64,000 nucleotides of DNA, from the NCBI GenBank assembly GCA_034766995.1, contig CM068321.1, positions 14,506,026-14,570,025 on the forward strand, read 5' to 3'. Of this stretch, positions 25,826 through 36,472 are shown one piece after another. This stretch comes from Acanthacorydalis orientalis (taxonomy: Eukaryota > Arthropoda > Insecta > Megaloptera > Corydalidae). The stretch's first letter is position 1. Every line of letters starts with the position of its first letter. Under the pieces are notes generated by a model. That model was not told the DNA's origin. It saw only the letters and a program-made list of their open reading frames with translations, and made no database searches. The position numbers were made by a program, and so were the translations under genes.

Positions 25826-26437
25826 CGAAAATCATTTTTATCGTAATTAAATCATTTAAAATTGATTTCTATTTAATACGTATTCAAATAATTTTCCCAT
25901 TAGTGGAACAAAATAACAGTGTGTGTATTACTATTCAACACGCACAAGGGTAGATTAAACTCGATTAAAATTTTCTTATCGTGTATTAAACTGAAATCAT
26001 ATCAATTATGTGTGACAAACGAGCGAAGGGTAAATAACGTAAAGTTCACTTGCTTTTTTTACACTTGAATGTCTATTCATCAACGAACAGTTTCCCTTTA
26101 ATTCGGATTTTCCTTTTATGTCGAATGAACTACCGACCTTCTATCTTTCTCTCTCATCCTGTCCATAAGGAAATATTCACAAAACAGACATTTTAATCAA
26201 GAGATAGTTTACGCTCAATACGTAAAGTGTACATAGATACACACCATGCTGTATAATTCACACGTGTACATCAAATGTGCGGACTTCATTCGAATCCCGC
26301 ATCGAAATACAATAGATACCGTATCATGCGAGTAACAATGATTAATTACTTGCATTCATACATAAATGCGAACGCTAATATCTCTCCATTCGGTTAAATC
26401 AATTCACAGTAAAAGGATTACAATATTACCTATATAC

Positions 26438-26465
26438 ATATGTATGTATGTATGTGTACATGTGC

Positions 26466-26501
<36 letters not shown>
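26438..26501. repeat. (TATG)n and (TA)n
   Basis: A short TATG tract at 26438-26452 and a TA array at 26469-26501. Confidence 0.9.
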
Positions 26502-26503
<2 letters not shown>

Positions 26504-26637
26504 TTATTTTAAAAAATGCAATTGCAGCAAAATGACCACTAATGTCATTAAAAACATTGATCTGACACACAAAACAACAAATTATAATAAACCAGGTCCA
26601 CATATACAACTTCAGAAAATGAATCGGATTGAAACAG

Positions 26638-26639
<2 letters not shown>

Positions 26640-26685
<46 letters not shown>
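26640..26685. repeat. (TA)n microsatellite
   Basis: Pure TA array. Confidence 0.95.
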
Positions 26686-26687
<2 letters not shown>

Positions 26688-26744
26688 GTTATACTTTCTT
26701 CAGTTTCTTAATGCTGAATTATTTGTAAAGATTCCACCACGATT

Positions 26745-26769
26745 GGTTCGAAACTTATGCCTTCTTCAG
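26745..26769 (-). mobile_element. Second CTGAAGA...CGAA terminus-like motif
   Basis: On the minus strand CTGAAGA is followed by a short spacer able to form a weak G-U stem and then TTTCGAACC. This matches the arrangement in the palindromic element at 22.2-22.45 kb but not its arms in detail. It sits 60 bp from a (TA)n array. It may be the worn end of a related repeat. Confidence 0.3.
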
Positions 26770-27496
26770 ATAGTTTACAATTTTTTAGCATCAAGTTAAT
26801 TGAAAACTGTTATAAGTGCAGTGAATGAGCTGAAGTAAATGGTGGGGTCGGATAATATTTTTATTTTGATTTTCAATAAATTTTGAGGGTAACAAAAAGG
26901 CAAAGAAATCAATCTCTTACAAAAAATATTTTAATAAAATTCAAATACAGATATCTAAATAACTAATGATAGAACTTTTTAATATAAATGAGTGAAGTTG
27001 AAAAGATCTCGTTCAGATATAATATGTCACCTATTGCATGTTTCCCGTTTGTCTTTCTAGAGATATGCATAGAAAAAAGACAAAGTTAGAATGTAAAACT
27101 ATGTATTTAAAACTTTCGTGTCTCTATTGAAAATTGAATATTTACACTATTACTTCTACAATTTTCGATTTCAATATTATAATTATTATCATTTTATCTA
27201 ATTTCAATAAAGTCATTTATCTTTGGAAAAAATCTTCCTTTACTAAATATCTACAAATTAATTTAAATAGACAAATTAGTATTGCACTCTTTCTTCTTTA
27301 CTAAATTAATTTGTCAAAGTTCTTTTACCGTTTACAGAAGGGAACACAAATTTAAATCAGATACAAAAAAATATTGCTTTAATAAAAAAACAATGTAAAA
27401 ATATACAATATGCGAGATAAGTACCACACCCTCAAATATAATTTTTAACTAATTAATGATGTCTTCAACAAAAAAATTTAAATAATTATATTAAAG

Positions 27497-27498
<2 letters not shown>

Positions 27499-27559
<61 letters not shown>
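27499..27559. repeat. (TA)n microsatellite
   Basis: Pure TA array. Confidence 0.95.
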
Positions 27560-27563
<4 letters not shown>

Positions 27564-27635
27564 AATTTAAAAATGGATATGCAATTTAAGTCGAGATAAA
27601 TAAAAATTATTATCTCAAGAATATATGATACAATA

Positions 27636-27790
27636 TTAAACCATATAATTAAACCATACTATATAAAACCATAGAATATATATTAAACCATAATATATAA
27701 TATATATATATATATATTTCTTTTAAACCAAATGTATATAAATATATATTAAACCATACAATATTAAACCATTTAATATAACCATAATAT
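27636..27790. repeat. Degenerate TTAAACCAT minisatellite
   Basis: About eight TTAAACCAT or close variants occur at 27636, 27649, ~27664, 27683, 27723, 27749, 27764 and ~27783, separated by TA-rich spacers and one short TA array (27700-27717). Confidence 0.7.
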
Positions 27791-28115
27791 AAAAACGTTT
27801 CATTTTATAATATAATTTATTCAAAAAGTTCAAATCAACGTTCAAAATATATCATTATAAAAAAGATATATTTCTTTTTAATATATAAAAGAAGTTCAGC
27901 ATACAGGACGTTCAAAATAAACGAGCCTTAATATATTTCTATTCAATATCAATCGAAAGATATAGTATGTGTTGGCTCGCGGAAATAGTAAACAACTATT
28001 TTAAATAATGCGTCTCGATAAGAGTTCCGACGTAGTCGCCGTTACAAAAACGAACGAAAACAACAACGAAGAAACGAGAATTTACGTCTGAAGACTTTCG
28101 ATAAGTATAAATAAA

Positions 28116-28471
<356 letters not shown>

Positions 28472-28711
28472 CGTATGTACTCATACAAAATATTTTTCTA
28501 TGTAAAATTATTAAAAGGGCATGAAAGAAATATTTGTATCTTTCTAAATAGAAGACATTACTATTTTATAAAACAAATATAAAATTAATAAATTCTGCAT
28601 TTTTATTCATTTCTTATTCTCTTTCACCTTATAACAGCGAAAATCTTCCTTCACTTCGAATATACCATATAAACGCTATTTTAAAATATGTAAAAATGCT
28701 AGTTAAAAAAC

Positions 28712-28742
<31 letters not shown>
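28712..28742. repeat. (TA)n(CA)n compound microsatellite
   Basis: Nine TA units and about six CA units. Confidence 0.9.
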
Positions 28743-28830
28743 TAATATAATTGAACAGATCTAGGAACTTAGTAAACTGTATCGAATTCCACACTTTCTA
28801 TATTTAAAACAATATTTCTGCATCCAGTAT

Positions 28831-28832
<2 letters not shown>

Positions 28833-28900
<68 letters not shown>
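28833..28900. repeat. (AT)n microsatellite
   Basis: Pure AT array. Confidence 0.95.
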
Positions 28901-28902
<2 letters not shown>

Positions 28903-29326
28903 CTTTACTTTATTACAATACCTCATGTATAAAATATGAACGTAACTGAAATAATTATTATTTTTATTATAAATAGACATAATAAGATTTAGTATCAGTA
29001 AATGGACTTCAAACCCACTTTCTCTTATAAGCGTTCAATAAATAAGACTTTCCAATTTAATTACTTAAAAGGCAGAATAAAAAATACTAAAAACATAATT
29101 TCTAAAAAAAATCATAAAATATATCACTCTAAATAATTGAAGATAAGAAATCCATTCAATAAAGACTTGTGTGGTATTATATTTGAAATTTTCTTATTTG
29201 AACCTCTACATGAACCAAAATATTTTACTTTTAATTTTGTGAATAATCTACGGGTCTACATTGTTGATTTTTTGAAACAAAATGTAATGTAGATTGTAAG
29301 ACGAACTATCCAAAAATAAATTATAT

Positions 29327-29482
29327 AATTAAAAACCTGATCAAAATTTATTGATATGATTTCTAATTAAAAACTACTAAACTCAATCAGTTCATAATTA
29401 AAAACAGTTGAAATCTTACTACGTTTTAAATTTTTTATCAAATATAATTTAAAAAACTTGATCAAAAAACACGATTAAAAAC
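29327..29482. repeat. Degenerate AATTAAAAAC / GATCAAAA repeat
   Basis: AATTAAAAAC occurs at 29327, 29365 and 29396, GATTAAAAAC at 29473, and GATCAAAA both near 29339 and near 29460. The units have drifted. Confidence 0.4.
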
Positions 29483-29721
29483 TAAAGCAACTTACAACAT
29501 ACTACTAGTATCTCCTTGTTAAATAAAAGACAAATAATATTTGTTTGTTTCTTAAAATATACTAATGTTTACATCTAAAAAAATATTTGTGTTAATCATT
29601 TATAGATCAGTTAAATAAAGTTTAAATAAAAAGCTATATAAAAACTATACGTCCTTTGAAGTCAGTAATTTGCTAAATATATTTCATTTTAATATAGTGG
29701 CGATTTTTTTCTTCTCGATTG

Positions 29722-29725
<4 letters not shown>

Positions 29726-29774
<49 letters not shown>
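29726..29774. repeat. (TA)n(GT)n compound microsatellite
   Basis: TA array followed by a short GT tract. Confidence 0.95.
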
Positions 29775-30298
29775 CTGTATGTTAGTGTTTCAAATAATTA
29801 AATTTCAACAAAACTTCATTTACTTGCGAAAAATGTTAAAATTCATGCGCCCAATTAATTTTAATTAATGAATTTTCATTAAATAATACAATATAACGTA
29901 TCGACCTAATATTAATAAATTAGTTACTGAAACATACACTTTAAGTTAACAATCATTATAAATAGCTAATTAAATCAAAAAGACGAGTTGAAACTTTGTC
30001 GTACATATATTTATGATATAAAGAACATTTATTAAAACACGTTTTGTTTATTTAATTACCGGTGTTTTCAATAACCGGTATCTTCTGGAAAAGCGTTCTC
30101 GTTACTATTCAACACACTTATATAATTGGTGTAATAAAGTGTATGCACTTTAATAACTACATCATTAACAATGTATGTTTGGAACGTTTGCAAAGTAAAT
30201 ACATAGAATTTTTATATTCTTTTTTAATAGCCTTTACTATCTATAAATACACAAGAAATGTAATTTCCGTTGCTATTTACTTTTTCAAATAATTTTTA

Positions 30299-30301
<3 letters not shown>

Positions 30302-30345
<44 letters not shown>
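30302..30345. repeat. (TA)n microsatellite
   Basis: Pure TA array. Confidence 0.95.
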
Positions 30346-30347
<2 letters not shown>

Positions 30348-30672
30348 TGCACACACAATGAAATGGCGTTGAATATCCAATCTTCATGTACGACTATTTA
30401 AAAAGGCGAAGTTGCTACTAAATTTCAAACTTTTGAATTCTCAATACAAGTGAGCTTAATTTTCATTCTTTTCCAAAGTTCCTTGAATATACACATATTT
30501 TTAAAATAAACAAGTAAGATATTGAATAAATTGCCATGTTAAACGTTCATATAATATTAAAATAATTCATACATACAGGAAAAAATATCAATCATAAAAA
30601 TTCACTAACTGCTTAAAATCTCTTTAAAGGGCTATAAAAACGAAAATCTCCATTAACAATTTTACACGGTTA

Positions 30673-30674
<2 letters not shown>

Positions 30675-30716
<42 letters not shown>
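30675..30716. repeat. (AT)n microsatellite
   Basis: Pure AT array. Confidence 0.95.
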
Positions 30717-30720
<4 letters not shown>

Positions 30721-30807
30721 TTATTTATTACAAAATTAATTCTGAAATTAATATACCTCTACTTATTATTATCGTATAGAATCTCAAATTTAAGACTAAA
30801 CTTATAG

Positions 30808-30963
30808 ATCCGTGTGAATTTGTTTCCTCTACGATTTGTTTCGACTTCTGTCACCTTTAGATAGATTTTGTGCACATGAATAGATATGGAGTTCAAAATC
30901 TACATAGACGTAAGGAAAGTCAACACTGGTTCTAGAAGAAACAAACACTCGAATTCACAGGAT
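30808..30963. mobile_element. Fold-back element, ~155 bp
   Basis: The outer arms ATCCGTGTGAATT (30808-30820) and AATTCACAGGAT (30952-30963) are complementary with one extra base. Inside them the TTTGTTTC and GAAACAAA blocks pair, and TAGATTTTG (30862-30870) pairs perfectly with CAAAATCTA (30894-30902). The right arm is longer through small insertions. No coding frame is present. The structure fits a degraded MITE, or alternatively a structured RNA. Confidence 0.45.
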
Positions 30964-32258
30964 TCGCACAGAACAATATATACAGAAAAAAAAACAACAT
31001 CATAAAGATGGTGATATGAAGTTCAAATCGAATACCATACTAAAAATTCTGATTCAATTTGATTTCACTCTCAATTCAATTAATCCACAGTAATTCACAT
31101 GTTTATTAACATTTGTAATCTTTATAATATTAATCTTAATTTCCTAGTCGCCTCATGGCTGTTAGCATTGAACCAATCAATCAATATCATTGCTTATTTA
31201 TATAAACTGTATGAAAATATAATTGTATATTTATTAAATAAATTTATATTTTAAGAGTATATTTTTAATTACTGTCCTTTTAAATATTAAATCCGGTTCT
31301 GTACAAATTTGCTCATAGTCAACGTGTTTGTATGTAACTTTTACCATATAGTTAAATAAACAGACGACGAGTTTTATTTATTAGCAGCAATTAAAACACA
31401 TTGGATACATTACTGATAATTATTATGTGCATAAATCGCTTCATGTCTAAACATGATATGATGTGTTTATAACACTCTTATGCATTCAAAAATTTTCCCA
31501 TAATAAAGAACATCTATGCATGTTCGTTTCATATAAGCATTTACTTGTTTTTATAGACAAACTAAACAATAACGATCAAGCAACGGACCAAGCTCTGTTA
31601 CAATAATTTTTATTAATTTAATTTCTAACATCTTTGTTCCTTTTATAATATTTTAGTACATAATTCAACGAGTATTATAAATGAAAATTACGGAATTATT
31701 TCGACATAAAAATCATATATATATACACACACTCTATATCAATCAACCATTTTTTTCAAATAAATACATTTACATAATAAATTGAAATGTGCTTCAGCAT
31801 ATTTAAAAATTTAGCTGTATTACAGAAAACAGTAAATATAATAATATAAGAGATACAATGAGGAGTAAAACTATTCAATTTTAAAATACATGCTGTCAAT
31901 CAACGTTGAATGAAGAAACAAACAGCACAGGAAATTTGATTCATAAACCGTCTACACCAATTAAAAGATAATCAAGAATTTAACATGTGTGTTTTTTTTA
32001 ATCTAAACAATAAATCTTTTGTGGATTTTTTTAGTTCATAAAAAGTGAAATAAAAACTTTAAATCGTGGCATATGTTTGATTTAGAACAAGGTCAGAGAA
32101 GAAAAAATTGTTTCTCAGTCAAGTGTAGCACTGACTTGCTAACAAACATTGCATTAAGATGGATTCAAAACTTGTTTATCGAACATCGTACGCATAAATG
32201 TCAAAATAAATTTTCAACCACGCCAAAGCATTTGTGTATACACACTTATCTACAACTT

Positions 32259-32260
<2 letters not shown>

Positions 32261-32306
<46 letters not shown>
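32261..32306. repeat. (TA)n microsatellite
   Basis: Pure TA array. Confidence 0.95.
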
Positions 32307-32309
<3 letters not shown>

Positions 32310-32540
32310 TAAGTATTATTTAAATTAAAAAGAAAATATCCACACATTTTTCAAATCATGATGAAAGTTTTAACTCTATTATTTGTTTTCATTCATTTCC
32401 TCAACAACGTCTTTAATGAAATAATAATAAACATTTTCTATCAACACTTATTAATCGGATATTTACAATTCCGTGAAAAAATATATATTTATTATACTTT
32501 TCAACAGCCGTAAAGTAAAAAAATAAGCCATTTTTTTCAA

Positions 32541-32543
<3 letters not shown>

Positions 32544-32586
<43 letters not shown>
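32544..32586. repeat. (TA)n microsatellite
   Basis: Pure TA array. Confidence 0.95.
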
Positions 32587-32589
<3 letters not shown>

Positions 32590-33296
32590 AATCATGTACC
32601 GTAAATTCATCAGTTTTGTTATTCTTTAAAATGTTTTATGTATTATAAAATTAATCTTTGTTAATACCATTTTAACGATTTATCTTGTACGTTTTATATT
32701 ATTTTGAATCTGTTATTGCACAACATGACATTTTATCATCTTTTCTATTTTAGTTTGGGAATTTCCAATTCAGTAAAAAACAATCTGCTTTATTCTAGGA
32801 ATTCTTTTTGGCATTTTAATTACTAGTTGTGAACTCCATATAATTAGTGTTAACAATTTATAAAAAATACTAAACGCTAATAATACTTTACAAAAAACTG
32901 GGATATTCCTTTTCTAGTAATTGAATAATACCCAATTAAAAAGCACATTCTGTTATTTGTTCTATTTTACTTACGTAACAATAACATCCAGTAAAAGAAA
33001 TAAATTACTACTATCAAATGCTACTACTGTCCATATAAAGTGACAATACTACTATCAATATGATTACATTAGCAGTGAAATACTTAATTAACAATTTAAA
33101 AACAATATTCATGCATCGCGTCCTTAGAGCATAAAAATCTCCAGATTTTGGTATCGAATGAGATTTTAACTCCATTTTTATGGTATATAAATACATGTTA
33201 TAAATTATACTTTTTTCTTTTTAAGCATTATTTCAAATTGTTTATTTTTCTTAATAAATATATAAAATATAACATAGTTGATAAAAATGTTAAAGA

Positions 33297-33305
<9 letters not shown>

Positions 33306-33350
<45 letters not shown>

Positions 33351-33352
33351 TA
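33306..33352. repeat. (TA)n microsatellite
   Basis: One CATA interruption near the right end. Confidence 0.95.
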
Positions 33353-33644
33353 TTAAAATCTGTAAGTTAAACATAAATTAACAGATCGAAAGGCTAATTA
33401 TTGGATTACCAATTATTGTCTATTTTGTGATCTTACTTTTAACTAAACTAATAGAATAAATAAAAATCATAAATTAATATCTGATACAATGAAATGTTCA
33501 TCAATTTAAGAAACCATCTCATGATGGCAAAATTTTATACAGTCAAGAGATACAAAATTTCACTAATATTTATACAATTTATGATAAAATATAATCTGAT
33601 TGACATTTAATGTAAATTATTTGTTAAAATAGTTTGCACATATG

Positions 33645-33646
<2 letters not shown>

Positions 33647-33692
<46 letters not shown>
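33647..33692. repeat. (AT)n microsatellite
   Basis: Pure AT array. Confidence 0.95.
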
Positions 33693-33695
<3 letters not shown>

Positions 33696-33760
33696 AATAT
33701 TCACATACATAACTCAAACTGTACATGTATACGAAAAGTACTTTGTTTGTATTCATGTAA

Positions 33761-34030
33761 TTAAACTTTCGTATTGTTACATTTTCAACGGAATGGTATC
33801 GCTGTAAAATTTATAGAGGATACATTATCAAACTGAGTCAAAGACACGGGAAATATGCAAACAAAATGAACGTGTTGTGCTATATAGTGCCTGGGGTTTC
33901 GACCAGCGAACGAATGAACCCCCTCTCAGTCACAGCGTGCAACATAACTGACGTGTACACGATAGGGTCGCGCACATGCAATGCATTGCTTTCGGAAAAA
34001 TTAGGTCTTGTGAACAAAAATAATCATTGA
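33761..34030 (+). CDS. Unrecognised 89-codon open frame with internal 54-aa ATG ORF
   Basis: A frame opens after a TAA at 33758-33760 and closes at TGA 34028-34030. An ATG at 33866 would give a 54-residue product beginning MNVLCYIVPGVSTSE. Composition is varied and not dominated by Ile, Lys or Tyr. The frame fills a GC-rich island between TA arrays and ends exactly at a consensus cAMP-response element (TGACGTCA at 34028-34035). The island may therefore be regulatory and not coding. No homology recognised. Confidence 0.15.
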   Translation, partial: LNFRIVTFSTEWYRCKIYRGYIIKLSQRHGKYANKMNVLCYIVPGVSTSERMNPLSVTACNITDVYTIGSRTCNALLSEKLGLVNKNNH

Positions 34031-34035
34031 CGTCA
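34028..34035. promoter_or_regulatory. Consensus CRE palindrome TGACGTCA
   Basis: This is a perfect 8-bp CREB/ATF-type site inside a GC-rich island, with a CAGCTG E-box about 15 bp downstream. Binding is inferred from the motif only. Confidence 0.4.
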
Positions 34036-34411
34036 TAACTAATAACAGCTGCAGAACATACCTAATTAAATAACAATACGAAGAGGATGTACTGTCGACA
34101 TATTGATCTATATAATTATTGGAAAAACGAACATGTTTATTAATCACAAAACTGTAAGATGTTTTTAATACTCTTTGTATGTGAATAAATTATTAAAGAA
34201 TGCATAATAAATAAATAACCTCTAAGATTTTAAAATAATACATAAAGAATGTAAAGAAACCTGTACACAAAACAGATGTCAAAGGTATTAATTATCAAAA
34301 ATGAGAAGAGTAATGAATAAAAAATTCTTACATAATCTCAGACAGGTGTTTTATCTGTATTGAACTGACTAGTAATAAAACTTATTCTGATTAACTGAAC
34401 TTTACTATTAC

Positions 34412-34414
<3 letters not shown>

Positions 34415-34467
<53 letters not shown>
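34415..34467. repeat. (TA)n microsatellite
   Basis: Pure TA array. Confidence 0.95.
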
Positions 34468-34470
<3 letters not shown>

Positions 34471-34775
34471 AATCAATAACCTTAAATTATTACTACATAC
34501 TCACAACGAGCTAAAGACCAATTCCAAGAAGCAAATAAAGAAAACAAATCACCATTTGTTTTCAACAAAAGCACATTTGCATTTTATTTATAGTGCAGGT
34601 AATAAATTTTGAATTGTTTTGTTCACATTAGAATGTCTACTTACCCTTAAACAAACTAAACACCAAGGGGTAAATGACATATCACCCAATGCATAAAATA
34701 TACTCTTACAACTTTACGATGATGTTTCATTGGCTCAAAGAATATATTATGTATATATGCAGGTATATACCACTC

Positions 34776-34786
34776 TTTCTCTCTCT

Positions 34787-34842
<56 letters not shown>
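34776..34842. repeat. (CT)n(TA)n compound microsatellite
   Basis: CT tract 34776-34788, then about 26 TA units. Confidence 0.95.
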
Positions 34843-34844
<2 letters not shown>

Positions 34845-36253
34845 CATACATTCTTTTCAGACAAATAAACTTATCGAAAAAATATACCGAAACTATAAAT
34901 ATTTATGACATTTGGTTTTTTTATATATTTTTTCAAGAACTTGTAGACATATACACCACAATTTTATTAAAAAAGATAAAGGAAACATTTTACCATAAGA
35001 TTACAGAACGTGATATGACCATAATTTCTAATCGAAATTACTAATATTTTCTATAATGGATTCGTATTTTTTAAATATTACTCTGAAGCTTTTTAAAATG
35101 TTTTCTCCTATAAAACATTTGCTGAAAATAAAAAAAAAATAAAAATTAGTCCTTCATTAGACCAATGCATTAATAGATCGGGTTTAGCTTTTTTATTTTT
35201 TTAGTATTTCGTAAAACTATGGTAAATTTATATACCAACACAAAAATACTGCTCCAGTAATTCTAAGTAATAGTAAAAAATGAATGTATTATCTTTTTAT
35301 ACTTAATTTCTTATAATAGCATGTCTATCGACCTTCAAATAGTAATAAAAAGAAACATTTTATTAATTATACAAAGAAGCATTTAAATTATCTATTAAGT
35401 GTCAATAATAAAGTTAAGCTTGATACATCAAGATTCAATTTGCTATATCTGGTTCATTCTTTAACTTTAAACGTAAGTTAAACAACTCAAACTGTAATTA
35501 TATTCTGTATTTATTTTTAATGACAAGCACAACTGACAATTTATGTTTCATATAAATATAATTTTCTGGATAATATTAAACATTTTAAAGCTCTTTTTGA
35601 AAAGCTGATTTTAAGATTTTCTTTTTAACATAGAGAATCATCACTCCTAAGTTTCGAAATATAATAAAAATTTTAATAATTAATATTTCACTTGAAAAAA
35701 GAGAGTATCTCATATTTACTTTTCTTGTTTAAAACTTTCAAAAAAATATAACCAACAAATCGAAATAAGTTAAAAAGTTTTTTTTGATATCCGAAAGTTA
35801 ATTAGGTGTTCATTATCAATTTATTTCAAAAATAAAATTTTCTAGGAAGGAAATCGCATAAATCCTATTTTCTCATATATTTAATTAATTAATGAAAAAA
35901 TATTTCTGTCTGCTATATTCAATTATCAATTGTGAAATCTCAAATACTACGAATGTTACAGAAACCACAAATTGGAAAACTCTATTGGATATCAAAATCT
36001 TAATAAGCACATTAATATTATGCTAGCCTAAATGGGTAAAATTTATTTAAAACACCGTTATTTTCAATTTTTGGAGGCTAACTTTAATTTTGCCTTCCAA
36101 AGCTTCAAAATACTTTTTTCCAAAAATATAACAATTATAATATTTTATTTAGTACTATCAATAATGTAACAAAGTAAGATATATTTTGAACTTACAGTAA
36201 GCAGTTAAATTTTCTGTATTAACAGAATTTAAAAATCAAACTAATTTTATTAT

Positions 36254-36259
<6 letters not shown>

Positions 36260-36310
<51 letters not shown>
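36260..36310. repeat. (AT)n microsatellite
   Basis: Pure AT array. Confidence 0.95.
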
Positions 36311-36316
<6 letters not shown>

Positions 36317-36363
36317 TTATTATAATAAAAAAAGAAAGATGAATTAATCAATTGTAATTAATC

Positions 36364-36365
<2 letters not shown>

Positions 36366-36398
<33 letters not shown>

Positions 36399-36422
36399 TA
36401 TATATATTTATAAATATATATG

Positions 36423-36470
<48 letters not shown>
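36366..36470. repeat. Interrupted (TA)n
   Basis: TA tracts are broken by AAATA and TTTATAAA interruptions. Confidence 0.95.

Positions 36471-36472
<2 letters not shown>

Larger units (their letters stand above)
24346..28115. other. AT-rich non-coding stretch
   Basis: Contains TA arrays, the TTAAACCAT minisatellite and a GC-richer block at 26.0-26.4 kb with only a 40-codon frame. No gene is supported. Confidence 0.55.
28901..33646. other. AT-rich non-coding stretch
   Basis: Contains TA arrays, the AATTAAAAAC repeat and the fold-back at 30.8 kb. No supported gene. Confidence 0.6.

Noticed and set aside
26280..26310. ATTCGAATCCCGC resembling a tRNA or SINE B box
   Set aside because: The five bases on either side of the loop do not form a T-stem and no A box lies at the right distance.
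27905..28005. Minus-TAA to TAA frame containing SISIERYSMCW, similar to a GPCR TM3 end
   Set aside because: Only a few hydrophobic residues precede it and charged residues lie where the helix should be. Resemblance to the ERY box is probably chance.
34861..35044. 59-codon frame after an acceptor-like TTTTCAG
   Set aside because: Composition is the usual Ile/Lys/Tyr/Asn bias of AT-rich DNA and no motif is visible.
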